Part shown: piece after piece, positions 9,037 through 18,217 of the stretch
Layout: each line of letters opens with the position of its first letter
Numbering within the stretch: the first letter of the stretch is position 1
NCBI RefSeq assembly: GCF_008080435.1
Contig: NZ_VRKN01000017.1
Coordinates: forward strand, 1 to 64,000
DNA length: 64,000 bases
Reading direction: 5' to 3'
Source: Enterobacter asburiae
Lineage (GTDB): Bacteria > Pseudomonadota > Gammaproteobacteria > Enterobacterales > Enterobacteriaceae
Made by a program: the position numbers and the translations under genes
The notes under the pieces: model-generated
The model's input: only the letters and a program-made list of their open reading frames with translations
What the model was told of the DNA's origin: nothing
The model's database searches: none

Positions 9037-9848
9037 ACCGCCTGGCTGCCCGTATCAACTGGTTATGGCGACTGGTGATGACCGGCTTCTGCTTCGCGCT
9101 GTTTGGCGTGGGCGGGCTGCTGCTGTCGCTGGTCTGGTTCAACCTGCTGCTGATCGTCCAGCGCGATCGCGCCAACCGCCGTCGCCTGGCGCGTCGCAGC
9201 ATTGCGGCCAGCTTCCGCTTCTTCCTGACCGTGGCTCGCAGCCTCGGAGTACTGGACTATCGCATTCACAATCTTGACGCGCTGCGCAGCGATCGGGGTT
9301 GTCTGGTGGTGGCTAACCACCCCACGTTAATTGACTACGTGATTCTGGCGTCGGTGATGCCGGAAACCGACTGTCTGGTGAAGAGCGCGCTGCTGCGCAA
9401 CCCCTTTGTCAGCGGCGTCATCCGTGCGGCGGATTACCTGATTAACAGCGAAGCCGAGCCCCTGCTCGCGGCCAGCCAGCAGCGTCTGGCTCAGGGCGAC
9501 ACGCTTTTAATCTTCCCGGAAGGCACGCGAACCCGGTTTGGCGAGGCTATCTCCCTCCAGCGCGGCGCGGCAAATATCGCCGTGCGCTGTAACAGCGATC
9601 TGCGGGTGGTGCTGATCCACTGTAGCGAACACCTGCTGGATAAAAAAAGTCACTGGTATGATGTACCGCCAGAAAAACCTGTCTTCACCGTGGATGTCCG
9701 CGACCGCGTGAACATCGACGAATTTTACGATGCAAATGAACAAGAACCGGCGCTGGCGGCAAGGCAGTTAAACCGGCATCTACAGCATCGATTAACATCA
9801 GGCCTTCAATCTTTGTCAGGAATTAATGATGCAAGCGCTTTATCTTGA
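9015..9848 (+). CDS. apeD: 1-acyl-glycerol-3-phosphate acyltransferase-like protein (ApeD)
   Basis: This 277-residue PlsC-family acyltransferase has an N-terminal membrane region (about 10-50) and the HX4D motif ANHPTLIDYV at about 97-106. The substrate-binding EGTRTR lies at about 175. It probably attaches the polyene acyl chain to a lipid carrier or glycerol-type anchor; this role is inferred from APE genetics. It overlaps apeC upstream (22 bp) and the ACP gene downstream (23 bp). Confidence 0.87.
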   Translation: MAMDARMNRLAARINWLWRLVMTGFCFALFGVGGLLLSLVWFNLLLIVQRDRANRRRLARRSIAASFRFFLTVARSLGVLDYRIHNLDALRSDRGCLVVANHPTLIDYVILASVMPETDCLVKSALLRNPFVSGVIRAADYLINSEAEPLLAASQQRLAQGDTLLIFPEGTRTRFGEAISLQRGAANIAVRCNSDLRVVLIHCSEHLLDKKSHWYDVPPEKPVFTVDVRDRVNIDEFYDANEQEPALAARQLNRHLQHRLTSGLQSLSGINDASALS

Positions 9849-10086
9849 AATTAAGAATCTCATTATCACCACGCTGAATCTGGACGAGCTCACCGCAGAG
9901 GACATTGATACCGATGCCGCGCTGTTTGGTGATGGGCTGGGTCTCGACTCTATCGACGCGCTGGAACTGGGTCTGGCCGTGAAAAACCAGTATGGCGTGG
10001 TGCTTTCCGCCGAAAGCGAAGAGATGCGCCAGCACTTCTTTTCCGTCGCCACGCTGGCGTCCTTTATCAACGCTCAACGCGCCTGA
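9826..10086 (+). CDS. apeE: Acyl carrier protein (ApeE)
   Basis: This 86-residue four-helix acyl carrier protein has the phosphopantetheine site GLGLDSIDALEL, with the modified serine at about S42. Two adjacent ATGs (9826, 9829) lie 5-8 bp after CAGGA, so the exact start is uncertain by one codon. It works with ApeF as carrier of the growing aryl polyene chain and needs AcpT for activation. It lies inside the operon, overlapping apeD. Confidence 0.92.
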   Translation: MMQALYLEIKNLIITTLNLDELTAEDIDTDAALFGDGLGLDSIDALELGLAVKNQYGVVLSAESEEMRQHFFSVATLASFINAQRA

Positions 10087-10098
10087 GATGTGATCACG

Positions 10099-10350
10099 AT
10101 GACCGAACAAGAAACCATTTATCAGGAAGTCTGTGGCCTTCTGACCCGACTGTTTGAAATCGACCCACAGGATATTACGCCCGAAGCCCGTCTTTACGAA
10201 GACCTGGAGCTGGACAGCATTGATGCGGTGGACATGATTGTTCATCTGCAGAAAAAAACGGGCAAGAAAATCAAGCCGGAAACCTTTAAATCGGTTCGTA
10301 CCGTTCAGGATGTGGTAGACGCCGTCGAACAGCTTCTGCGCGAAGAGTAA
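10099..10350 (+). CDS. apeF: Acyl carrier protein (ApeF)
   Basis: This 83-residue second acyl carrier protein has YEDLELDSIDAVDMI with the phosphopantetheine serine at about S40. It differs clearly from ApeE, so the pair is not a recent duplication. The chosen ATG at 10099 is preceded by GAG-rich sequence about 10 bp away. An in-frame GTG at 10090 would add three residues. It is thought to carry the aryl starter or the chain during elongation by ApeO/ApeC. Confidence 0.91.
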   Translation: MTEQETIYQEVCGLLTRLFEIDPQDITPEARLYEDLELDSIDAVDMIVHLQKKTGKKIKPETFKSVRTVQDVVDAVEQLLREE

Positions 10351-10356
10351 GACATT

Positions 10357-10944
10357 GTGCGTGGTGGACGGACGTTCCCGGTCATCCCACTGCTGACGGG
10401 GTTGATGCTGCTGGCGTGGCCCTTCCTGATTGGATTTGGGCTGACGCATAACAGCCTGCAGTGGCTGTTACCGGTGATGGCGCTGGTGTTGCTGCTGCGG
10501 CTGCGTCAGGCGCAGCGGAACACCAGCCCGATGCGGTATGTGGTGCAGTGTGTTGCGCTGGCGGGCATCGCGCTTTGCGCGGCCAGCTACCTGCTGAAAA
10601 CCCACCAGTGGCTGCTGCTCTATCCAGTGGTCGTCAACCTGGTGATGCTGGCCGTGTTCGGGGGTTCGCTGTGGACCGCGATGCCGCTTGTCGAACGGCT
10701 GGCGCGCTTGCGCGAGCCAAATCTGCCCCCCGCAGGCGTGCGCTATACCCGCAAGGTGACCCTCGTCTGGTGCGGCTTCTTCATCGGCAACGGCGCGATG
10801 GCGCTGTTCACCGTTCTCCACGGTGACATGCATCTGTGGACGCTGTGGAACGGTATGGTGGCCTACATCCTGATGGGGACGCTGATGGCGACAGAGTGGC
10901 TGGTGCGCCAGCGGGTGATAAAAAAAGAGATGCACAATGACTAA
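10357..10944 (+). CDS. apeG: APE cluster integral membrane protein (ApeG)
   Basis: This 195-residue inner-membrane protein (COG4648-like) has about five or six hydrophobic segments, including residues 5-45, 60-105 and 125-180. No catalytic motif is recognised. It starts with GTG at 10357, 6 bp after the apeF stop, and overlaps apeH by 8 bp. It is found consistently in APE loci; a role in membrane assembly of the pathway is inference. Confidence 0.8.
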   Translation: MRGGRTFPVIPLLTGLMLLAWPFLIGFGLTHNSLQWLLPVMALVLLLRLRQAQRNTSPMRYVVQCVALAGIALCAASYLLKTHQWLLLYPVVVNLVMLAVFGGSLWTAMPLVERLARLREPNLPPAGVRYTRKVTLVWCGFFIGNGAMALFTVLHGDMHLWTLWNGMVAYILMGTLMATEWLVRQRVIKKEMHND

Positions 10945-12298
10945 CCCCCTTCCGCTGGGCCAGTGGTTAAACGCGCCGCGCCCTGACGATACGCCCGTTG
11001 CCTGGCTTGACGATCGTACCTGGACGCTGGGCCAGCTGCGCCACGACGTGACCATACTGGTCGACACCCTGCGTCAGCAGGAAGGCGAGCGCTGGGCGCT
11101 GTGCTTTGAAAACAGCTACCTGTTTATTGTTGCGCTGCTGGCCTCGCTGCACGCCGGTAAAACACCGGTCATTCCCGGCCATAGCCGCGTCTCGCAGCTT
11201 GAAGAACAGCAGGCGTTGTTTAGCGGCGTTCTGAGCGATCGGACACTCGGTTTTCATGGGAAGCTGATTGTGGTGGCCTCCCGCCATCAGACGGCTAGCC
11301 ACTGGGCGCCCTTGCCGGCTATTGACGAAAGCCGCTTCGTTGAACTGTTCACCTCCGGCTCCACGGGTACCCCGCGCCGGGTGATTAAACACATCGTCAG
11401 TCTGGATCGTGAAGCCCGTCTGCTGGCTGACCGCTTCGGCGAGCGTCTGGCCGGCTGCAGCGTTGTCGCCTCGGTCGTACCGCAACATCTGTATGGCCTG
11501 ACATTCCGCATCGTATTGCCAATGGCGCTGGGCCTGCCGCTGCATGCCGCGATGCTCTACTACGCAGAGCAGCTGGCCGCCCTTCCTCATGACAGGCATT
11601 ACCTGTTCATCAGCAGCCCGGCGTTCCTGAAGCGCCTGGATACCGAGCTGGCCGCGCCGCCCGTCAGAATGCTGATTTCAGCAGGTGGAATGCTGCCCTG
11701 GTGTGATGTCTCCACCACCGCGGGCTGGCTTAACATCTGGCCGGATGAAATTTATGGCAGTACCGAAACCGGGATCCTCGCCTGGCGCCATCGCCAGCAG
11801 GATAACGTCCCGTGGCTGGCGTTCCCCGGCGTTATCTTCCATCAGGAAGATGAAGCCTGTCGCGTCACGTCGCCACTGATCCATGAGGCCGAAGGACTCC
11901 AGCTGGACGATATTCTCCACTTCGACAGCGAGGGGCTTTTCAGCATCGCCGGTCGTCGCGGGCGAGTGGTCAAAATTGAAGAAAAGCGCATCTCGCTTAA
12001 CGAGATCGAACGTCGCCTGCTGGAGCTCGACGGCATTTGCGAAGCGGCTGCACTGCCGGTCACGCGCGGGGGCCGTCAGGGGATTGGCGTCCTGCTGGTC
12101 CTGGACGACGCGGTTCGTCAGCGCGGGTATATGCAGGATAAAAAAGCGCAGGAGTTCGCCTGGCGTCGCGCCCTGCTGCCGTGGCTTGAGCCGGTCGCGG
12201 TACCGCGCTACTGGCGTATTATCGATGAAATGCCGGTAAACAGTATGAACAAGCGTGTCTATGCGCAGTTAGAGGAGTTATTTCATGAAAATTCATGA
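10937..12298 (+). CDS. apeH: AMP-forming aryl/acyl-ACP ligase (ApeH)
   Basis: This 453-residue ANL-superfamily adenylating enzyme carries the P-loop LFTSGSTGTPRRVIKH at about 136-151, the YGSTETG core motif at about 273, and the hinge region around EEKRISLNEIERRL at about 350. It loads an aromatic acid (4-hydroxybenzoate- or coumarate-like) or similar starter onto an APE carrier protein. It is shorter than typical 500-residue CoA ligases, as usual in this cluster. It overlaps apeI by 14 bp. Confidence 0.88.
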   Translation: MTNPLPLGQWLNAPRPDDTPVAWLDDRTWTLGQLRHDVTILVDTLRQQEGERWALCFENSYLFIVALLASLHAGKTPVIPGHSRVSQLEEQQALFSGVLSDRTLGFHGKLIVVASRHQTASHWAPLPAIDESRFVELFTSGSTGTPRRVIKHIVSLDREARLLADRFGERLAGCSVVASVVPQHLYGLTFRIVLPMALGLPLHAAMLYYAEQLAALPHDRHYLFISSPAFLKRLDTELAAPPVRMLISAGGMLPWCDVSTTAGWLNIWPDEIYGSTETGILAWRHRQQDNVPWLAFPGVIFHQEDEACRVTSPLIHEAEGLQLDDILHFDSEGLFSIAGRRGRVVKIEEKRISLNEIERRLLELDGICEAAALPVTRGGRQGIGVLLVLDDAVRQRGYMQDKKAQEFAWRRALLPWLEPVAVPRYWRIIDEMPVNSMNKRVYAQLEELFHENS

Positions 12299-12638
12299 AA
12301 TTGAGCGCCACCAGACACAGCCGGAGAAGCTGGAAATCATTTTGCATCTCGACGCGGCGCTGTTCTGGTTTCAGGGCCATTTCGCCGTACAACCGCTGCT
12401 GCCCGGCGTTGCGCAGCTTGACTGGGTGATGCACTACGCCACGACGTTACTGGCACCGGGCTACCGCTTTCACAGCATTCAAAACGTGAAGTTCCAGGCG
12501 CCTCTGCTGCCGGAAACCACGGTGACGCTGGTGCTTGAGTGGCATGCCGAACGTCAGATGCTGACCTTCAGCTACCAGCGTCATGCCGGGGCTGAGCGCC
12601 ATACCGCCAGCAGCGGAAAAATTCGACTATGTCAGTAA
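12285..12638 (+). CDS. apeI: 3-hydroxyacyl-ACP dehydratase (ApeI)
   Basis: This 117-residue single hot-dog-fold protein of the FabZ/FabA type has the catalytic-histidine motif FQGHFAVQPLLPGVAQ (H32). In characterised APE systems it forms a complex with ApeP for the dehydration step of each cycle, leaving conjugated double bonds. It overlaps both apeH (14 bp) and apeJ (10 bp). Confidence 0.88.
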   Translation: MKIHEIERHQTQPEKLEIILHLDAALFWFQGHFAVQPLLPGVAQLDWVMHYATTLLAPGYRFHSIQNVKFQAPLLPETTVTLVLEWHAERQMLTFSYQRHAGAERHTASSGKIRLCQ

Positions 12639-14320
12639 TCTTCCGCCCCTGTGTGCTGATCCCGTGCTACAACCACGGCGCCATGATCGCCAGCGTGCTG
12701 TCACGTCTCGCACCGTTCGGCTTGCCGTGTCTGGTGGTGGATGACGGCAGCGAAGCGATCACCCGTCAGGAGCTCGAACGCCTGGCGGCGGAGCAGCCAC
12801 AGATGACGCTGGTCCGTCTGGCGCAAAACGCCGGGAAAGGTGCCGCGGTCATCAGGGGGTTGGAGGAGTGCGCGCGCGCGGGCTATACCCACGCCGTGCA
12901 GGTGGACGCGGACGGTCAACACGCCATCGAAGATATCCCCAAACTGCTGGCGCTGGCGGAGCGCCACCCGGACGCGCTGATCTCCGGCCAGCCCATTTAC
13001 GATGATTCCATTCCGCGCTCGCGACTCTACGGGCGCTGGGTAACCCACGTCTGGGTGTGGATTGAGACCTTATCTCTGCAGCTTAAAGACAGCATGTGCG
13101 GCTTTCGGGTCTACCCGGTTTCGCCCACGCTGCGGCTGGCAGCGCGTGAACCGCTCGGCAAACGGATGGACTTTGACACCGAAGTGATGGTCCGTCTCTA
13201 CTGGCAGGGCAACACCAGCGTCTTTCTGCCCACCCGCGTCACCTATCCACAAGACGGGTTATCCCACTTCGACGCGTTAAAAGATAACGTGCGGATCTCC
13301 CTGATGCATACCCGGCTGTTCTTCGGCATGCTGCCCCGCATTCCCGGCCTGCTTTTCCGTCGACGCCGCCAGCACTGGGCGCAGCAGGACGAGGTCAAGG
13401 GTCTGTGGGGGATGCGCCTGATGCTGCGCGTCTGGCAACTGCTCGGGCGGCGGGCCTTTACCGTGCTGCTGTGGCCGGTGATCGGCGTGTACTGGCTTAT
13501 CGCGCGTCCGGCGCGGCAGGCCTCGCGGCAGTGGATTGGGAGAGTGAAGCAAGAACTGCGTCAGCGGAACATGTCTGTTCCCTCACGGCTCAACAGCTTT
13601 TTCCATTTTATGCGCTTCGGCAACGCGATGCTGGATAAAGTCGCCAGCTGGCGCGGTGAGCTGAAGTTTGATCGCGACGTGGTCTTTGCCCCCGGCGCGA
13701 GCGAAGCGCTAGATATCGCGGCGCCGCAGGGCAAGCTCCTGCTCGCCTCGCACCTTGGCGACGTAGAAGCCTGCCGGGCGCTGGCTCAGCTGGAAGACAG
13801 CAAAATCATCAACGCCCTGGTCTTCAGCGAGAACGCCCAACGCTTTAAGCAAATTATGAGCGAAATGGCGCCCCAGGCCAGCGTGAATTTGATGTCGGTT
13901 ACCGACATCGGCCCGGACACCGCGATTGCCATCAAAGAGAAGCTTGAGCGCGGAGAATGGGTCGCCATAGTGGGCGATCGCATCGCGGTGAATCCGCAGC
14001 GTGGCGGCGAGTGGCGCGTGATCTGGAGTCCGTTTATGGGCCAGCCTGCGCCGTTCCCACAGGGGCCGTTTATCCTGGCCTCCATCCTGCGCTGCCCGGT
14101 GGTGCTGATTTTTGCCCTGCGCCAGCAGGGGAAGCTCACCCTGCACTGCGAACCATTTGCCGACCCGCTGCGCCTGCCTCGCGGTGAACGCCAGCAGGCG
14201 CTGCAGAATACCGTCGATCGCTACGCGCAGCGGCTGGAGCATTACGCCCTCATGTCGCCGCTCGACTGGTTTAATTTTTTCGATTTCTGGCATCTGCCAG
14301 AGTCCAGAGAGAAGGAGTAA
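12629..14320 (+). CDS. apeJ: Glycosyltransferase-acyltransferase fusion (ApeJ)
   Basis: This 563-residue two-domain protein has an N-terminal GT-A family 2 glycosyltransferase (about 5-230), with VLIPCYNHG, LVVDDGS and the metal-binding QVDADGQH. A basic linker with hydrophobic stretches (about 240-300) follows. The C-terminal domain resembles the lauroyl/LPLAT acyltransferases, with HLGDVEACRAL at about 374. It probably builds the glycolipid-like anchor of the polyene. The linkage of both activities in one chain is typical of APE loci. The sugar and acceptor are unknown. Confidence 0.85.
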   Translation: MSVIFRPCVLIPCYNHGAMIASVLSRLAPFGLPCLVVDDGSEAITRQELERLAAEQPQMTLVRLAQNAGKGAAVIRGLEECARAGYTHAVQVDADGQHAIEDIPKLLALAERHPDALISGQPIYDDSIPRSRLYGRWVTHVWVWIETLSLQLKDSMCGFRVYPVSPTLRLAAREPLGKRMDFDTEVMVRLYWQGNTSVFLPTRVTYPQDGLSHFDALKDNVRISLMHTRLFFGMLPRIPGLLFRRRRQHWAQQDEVKGLWGMRLMLRVWQLLGRRAFTVLLWPVIGVYWLIARPARQASRQWIGRVKQELRQRNMSVPSRLNSFFHFMRFGNAMLDKVASWRGELKFDRDVVFAPGASEALDIAAPQGKLLLASHLGDVEACRALAQLEDSKIINALVFSENAQRFKQIMSEMAPQASVNLMSVTDIGPDTAIAIKEKLERGEWVAIVGDRIAVNPQRGGEWRVIWSPFMGQPAPFPQGPFILASILRCPVVLIFALRQQGKLTLHCEPFADPLRLPRGERQQALQNTVDRYAQRLEHYALMSPLDWFNFFDFWHLPESREKE

Positions 14321-14323
14321 AGG

Positions 14324-14746
14324 GTGCTGACCGATCCCCGCTTTACGACTGAAGTCGAGATCACCGTTCCGTTCCACGACGTCGATATGATGGGCGTGGT
14401 CTGGCACGGTAACTATTTCCGCTACTTTGAGATCGCCCGCGAGGCGCTGCTCAATCAGTTTGACTATGGCTATCGCCAGATGAAGGCCTCCGGCTACGTC
14501 TGGCCCGTCGTCGATACCCGGGTGAAATACCGCGATGCGGTGACCTTTGAGCAGCATATTCGCGTCCGCGCGCACATTGAAGAGTATGAAAACCGCCTGC
14601 GTATTGCCTATCAAATTTTCGATGCGCAGACCGGCAAACGCACCACCACCGGTTACACCATCCAGGTAGCGGTAGAAGAAGCCACCCGCGAAATGTGCTT
14701 TGTGAGCCCGGCAATACTGTTTGAACGAATGGGAGTGACGCCATGA
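14324..14746 (+). CDS. apeK: 4HBT-type thioesterase (ApeK)
   Basis: This 140-residue hot-dog thioesterase of the 4-hydroxybenzoyl-CoA thioesterase family has the signature HDVDMMGVVWHGNYF (Asp19/Asp21 region) with the catalytic aspartate. It starts with GTG at 14324, 4 bp after the apeJ stop with AAGGAG upstream. It could release the finished or stalled polyene chain from a carrier protein. It overlaps apeL by 4 bp. Confidence 0.87.
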   Translation: MLTDPRFTTEVEITVPFHDVDMMGVVWHGNYFRYFEIAREALLNQFDYGYRQMKASGYVWPVVDTRVKYRDAVTFEQHIRVRAHIEEYENRLRIAYQIFDAQTGKRTTTGYTIQVAVEEATREMCFVSPAILFERMGVTP

Positions 14747-15348
14747 AATGGTTGCCTTTGCTGGCGCTGATCGTCAGCCCGCTGGTCAGCGCCGTGACGC
14801 TGGATGAACTGCAGCAGCGATTCACCGAGCAGCCTGTCGTGCGCGCGCACTTCGAACAGGTTCGGACGATAAAAGATATGTCGCAGCCGCTGCGCTCGAA
14901 GGGCGAGATGCTGATCGCCCGCGATAGCGGCCTGCTGTGGGATCAAAAAGCGCCGTTTCCGATGACGCTTCTGCTGGATGACAAACGGATGGTTCAGGCA
15001 ATCAACGGCCAACCGCCGCAGACCATCACTGCCGACAATAATCCGCAGATGTTCCAGTTCAACCATCTTCTGCGGGCCCTGTTCCAGGCCGACCGCAAGG
15101 TGCTTGAAGAGAACTTCCGCATCGATTTTAAAGACCTGGGCACGGGCCGCTGGTCGCTGGTGCTCACGCCAAAAACGACGCCGCTGGACAAGATTTTCGC
15201 CACCCTCGATCTGGGCGGCGCGACCTATCTGGAGACGATTCGTCTGAACGACAAACAGGGCGACCGTACCGATATCGCCCTTTCACGCCACCAACTGACG
15301 CCCGCCAGCCTGACCGATGACGAACGCCAACGCTTTGCCGCACCGTAA
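14743..15348 (+). CDS. apeL: LolA-like periplasmic carrier protein (ApeL)
   Basis: This 201-residue secreted protein has an N-terminal signal peptide (MKWLPLLALIVSPLVSA) and a LolA/LolB-type fold, with the FEQVRTIKDM and LIARDSGLLWDQKAPF segments typical of outer-membrane lipoprotein carriers. It probably shuttles the hydrophobic APE lipid across the periplasm. It overlaps the exporter gene apeM by 32 bp, so the two are likely coupled. Confidence 0.87.
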   Translation: MKWLPLLALIVSPLVSAVTLDELQQRFTEQPVVRAHFEQVRTIKDMSQPLRSKGEMLIARDSGLLWDQKAPFPMTLLLDDKRMVQAINGQPPQTITADNNPQMFQFNHLLRALFQADRKVLEENFRIDFKDLGTGRWSLVLTPKTTPLDKIFATLDLGGATYLETIRLNDKQGDRTDIALSRHQLTPASLTDDERQRFAAP

Positions 15349-17641
15349 ATCCCTGCGCCCGGCGCTGCTGTGGGCCATGCTATGCCTGGTTCTGCTGGGC
15401 GTGCTGCTGTCGCTGCTGCCCGGCGCGCGTCTGAACAGCAGCGTGCTGGCCATGCTGCCGAAACAGACGCTGGGGGCGATCCCTCCGGCGCTCAACGACG
15501 GGTTTATGCAGCGTCTCGACCGCCAGCTGGTCTGGCTGGTCAGCCCCGGCAAAGAGCCCGATCCGCGCGTGGCGCAGCAGTGGCTGGCGCTGCTGCAAAG
15601 CAGCGACGCGCTCAGCGAGGTCAAAGGCCCGATGGACGCCGCCGGGCAAAAGGCCTGGGGAGAATTCTTCTGGCAGCACCGAAATGGCCTGATTGATCCC
15701 GCCACCCGCGTCCGCCTGCAAAACGGCGGAGACGCGCAGGCGCAGTGGATTTTATCTCAGCTCTATTCAGCCTTTTCCGGCGTCAGCGGCAAAGAGTTGC
15801 AAAACGATCCCCTGATGCTGATGCGCGGCTCGCAGCTCGCTCTGGCGCAAAATAGCCAGAAGCTGCGGCTGATGGACGGCTGGCTGGTCACAAAAGATGA
15901 GGCGGGAAACTACTGGTATCTGCTTCACGGTGAACTGGCGGGCTCGTCATTTGATATGCAGCAGACCCACCGGCTCGTGACGACGCTTAACGCGCTGCAG
16001 GAGACGCTAAAAGCGCGTTTCCCGCAGGCACAGCTGCTTTCCCGCGGAACCGTGTTCTACAGCGATTACGCCAGCCAGCAGGCCAAACGCGACGTCTCGA
16101 CGCTGGGTATCGCCACCCTGCTTGGCGTGTTCCTGCTCATCGTGGCGGTGTTCCGCTCTTTGCGCCCGCTGCTGCTGAGCGTGCTCTCGATTGCCATCGG
16201 CGCGCTGGCAGGCACGGTGGTGACGCTGCTGCTCTTTGGCGAACTGCACCTGATGACGCTGGTGATGAGCATGAGCATCATCGGTATTTCAGCAGACTAC
16301 ACGCTCTACTACCTGACCGAACGGATGGTGCACGGCGCGGAGCACTCCCCCTGGCAAAGCCTGGCCAAAGTGCGCAATGCGCTGCTGCTGGCGCTGCTGA
16401 CGACCGTCGCCGCCTACCTGATTATGATGCTGGCCCCCTTCCCCGGGATCCGCCAGATGGCGGTGTTCGCCGCCGTGGGGCTGAGCGCCTCCTGCCTGAC
16501 GGTGATTTTCTGGCATCCGTGGCTGTGTCGGGGTTTACCGGTGCGCCCGGTTCCGCTGATGGTCCTGATGCTGCGCTGGCTGGCCGCCTGGCGACGCAAT
16601 AAAAAACTGTCCGTTGGCTTGCCCGTCGCGCTGGCGCTGCTCTCCGCTGTGGGGATGAGCACCCTGAAGGTGGACGACGACATCGTCCAGCTACAGGCCC
16701 TGCCGAAGGATATTCTGGCGCAGGAGAAAGCCATTACCGCCCTGACCGGACAGAGTGTCGATCAGAAATGGTTTGTGGTGCATGGCGCCTCGCCTCAGCA
16801 AACGCTGGAGCGACTGGAAGCCTTTACCCCGGCGCTGGCAGAGGCGCAGAAAGCGGGAGAGATCGCCCGCTGGCGTACCCTGCCGCTGAACTCGCTGGCC
16901 CGCCAGAAAAGCGATCTTACGCTGCTGCAGAACGCCGCACCTGCGGTGACGAACGTGCTGAAAAGCGCCGGACTTAACACCGTATCCCCGAATCTCGACG
17001 CCATGCCGGTCAGCGTGGACGCGTGGCTTGAAAGCCCGGCCAGCGAAGGCTGGCGTCTGCTCTGGCTGACCCTGCCTGACGGAGAAAGCGGCGTGCTCGT
17101 GCCGGTGGACGGCGCGAAAAACAGCGCACTCCTCAGTGAACTGGCCGCGCGCCATGACGGTGTCGTCTGGGTCGATCGCAAAGCCAGCTTTGACAGCCTG
17201 TTTGCCCTCTATCGCACGCTGCTGACGGGGCTATTGTTTGCGGCGCTGGCAGTGATTGCCTGCGGGGCGATGCTGCGCCTCGGCTGGCGTAAGGGGCTGA
17301 TAAGCCTGGTGCCATCCGTGCTGTCGCTGAGCTGCGGGCTGGCGGTGCTGGCCGCAACGGGCCACCCGGTGAATCTGTTTTCACTGCTGGCGCTGGTACT
17401 GGTGCTCGGCATTGGCATTAACTACACGCTGTTTTTCAGCAACCCGCGCGGTACGCCGCTGACCTCAATGCTGGCGATTACGCTGGCCATGATGACTACG
17501 CTGCTGACGCTGGGCATGCTCGTCTTCAGCGCCACCCAGGCCATCAGCAGCTTTGGTATCGTGCTGGTGAGCGGTATTTTTACCGCCTTCCTGCTGGCTC
17601 CGCTGGCGATGCCGGATAAGAAAGAGAGAAAACGTAAATGA
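15317..17641 (+). CDS. apeM: MMPL/RND-type exporter (ApeM)
   Basis: This 774-residue RND-superfamily permease of the MMPL type has two repeats of one span, a large periplasmic loop and five spans. The membrane blocks are at about 18-35, 255-405, 430-450 and 630-765. MSMSIIGISADYTLYYLTERM near 315 and VLVLGIGINYTLFF near 695 are the equivalent second-half motifs. It is predicted to extract or export the APE lipid from the inner membrane and hand it to ApeL. It overlaps apeL (32 bp) and apeN (4 bp). Confidence 0.88.
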   Translation: MTNANALPHRKSLRPALLWAMLCLVLLGVLLSLLPGARLNSSVLAMLPKQTLGAIPPALNDGFMQRLDRQLVWLVSPGKEPDPRVAQQWLALLQSSDALSEVKGPMDAAGQKAWGEFFWQHRNGLIDPATRVRLQNGGDAQAQWILSQLYSAFSGVSGKELQNDPLMLMRGSQLALAQNSQKLRLMDGWLVTKDEAGNYWYLLHGELAGSSFDMQQTHRLVTTLNALQETLKARFPQAQLLSRGTVFYSDYASQQAKRDVSTLGIATLLGVFLLIVAVFRSLRPLLLSVLSIAIGALAGTVVTLLLFGELHLMTLVMSMSIIGISADYTLYYLTERMVHGAEHSPWQSLAKVRNALLLALLTTVAAYLIMMLAPFPGIRQMAVFAAVGLSASCLTVIFWHPWLCRGLPVRPVPLMVLMLRWLAAWRRNKKLSVGLPVALALLSAVGMSTLKVDDDIVQLQALPKDILAQEKAITALTGQSVDQKWFVVHGASPQQTLERLEAFTPALAEAQKAGEIARWRTLPLNSLARQKSDLTLLQNAAPAVTNVLKSAGLNTVSPNLDAMPVSVDAWLESPASEGWRLLWLTLPDGESGVLVPVDGAKNSALLSELAARHDGVVWVDRKASFDSLFALYRTLLTGLLFAALAVIACGAMLRLGWRKGLISLVPSVLSLSCGLAVLAATGHPVNLFSLLALVLVLGIGINYTLFFSNPRGTPLTSMLAITLAMMTTLLTLGMLVFSATQAISSFGIVLVSGIFTAFLLAPLAMPDKKERKRK

Positions 17642-18216
17642 ACGCTTTTTACCGCGCCGTCGCGCTGGCTGCGGCGCTGCTGCTGTCAGGCTGCAGCCAT
17701 TCGACCGATACCAAAGAGACGCGCCCCCAGGCCTGGCTCCAGCCGGGAACCAAAGTGACGCTCCCGCCACCCGGCATTAGCCCGGCGGTCAGCTCCCAAC
17801 AGCTGCTGACCGGTAGCTTTAACGGACAAACGCAGTCTCTGCTGGTGATGCTCAATGCGGATGCGCATAAAGTGACGCTGGCCGGGCTCTCTTCCGTGGG
17901 CATTCGTCTGTTCCTGGCGACGTACGATGAGACCGGTATTCATACCGAGCAGTCGATCGTCGTGCCGCAGCTGCCGCCCGCCAGCCAGGTGCTGGCCGAC
18001 GTGATGCTCAGCCACTGGCCAATTAGCGCCTGGCAGCCGCAGTTGCCGAAGGGCTGGACGTTAACGGACAATGGCGATCGGCGCGAGCTGCGCAACGCCA
18101 GCGGCAAGCTGGTGACGGAGATTGTCTACCTGCAGCGCAAAGGCAAGCGCGAGCCGATCAGCATCGAGCAACACGTCTTTAAATACCACATCACCATTCA
18201 ATATCTGGGTGACTGA
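17638..18216 (+). CDS. apeN: DUF3261 lipoprotein (ApeN)
   Basis: This 192-residue predicted outer-membrane lipoprotein has a signal peptide ending LLLSGC (cysteine at 19) and a C-terminal beta-rich domain of the DUF3261 type. It may receive the polyene at the outer membrane much as LolB receives lipoproteins; this is inference from its place next to LolA-like ApeL and MMPL ApeM. It overlaps apeM by 4 bp and ends 1 bp before apeO. Confidence 0.82.
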   Translation: MNAFYRAVALAAALLLSGCSHSTDTKETRPQAWLQPGTKVTLPPPGISPAVSSQQLLTGSFNGQTQSLLVMLNADAHKVTLAGLSSVGIRLFLATYDETGIHTEQSIVVPQLPPASQVLADVMLSHWPISAWQPQLPKGWTLTDNGDRRELRNASGKLVTEIVYLQRKGKREPISIEQHVFKYHITIQYLGD

Positions 18217-18217
18217 G

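Noticed and set aside
9823-11599. Minus-strand frames within the APE operon
   Set aside because: Antisense to recognisable ACP and ligase genes; composition rich in His, Arg and Gln, typical of shadow frames.
18122-18217. N-terminal extension of ApeO from an ATG inside apeN
   Set aside because: It lies within apeN in another frame and does not resemble ketosynthase sequence.
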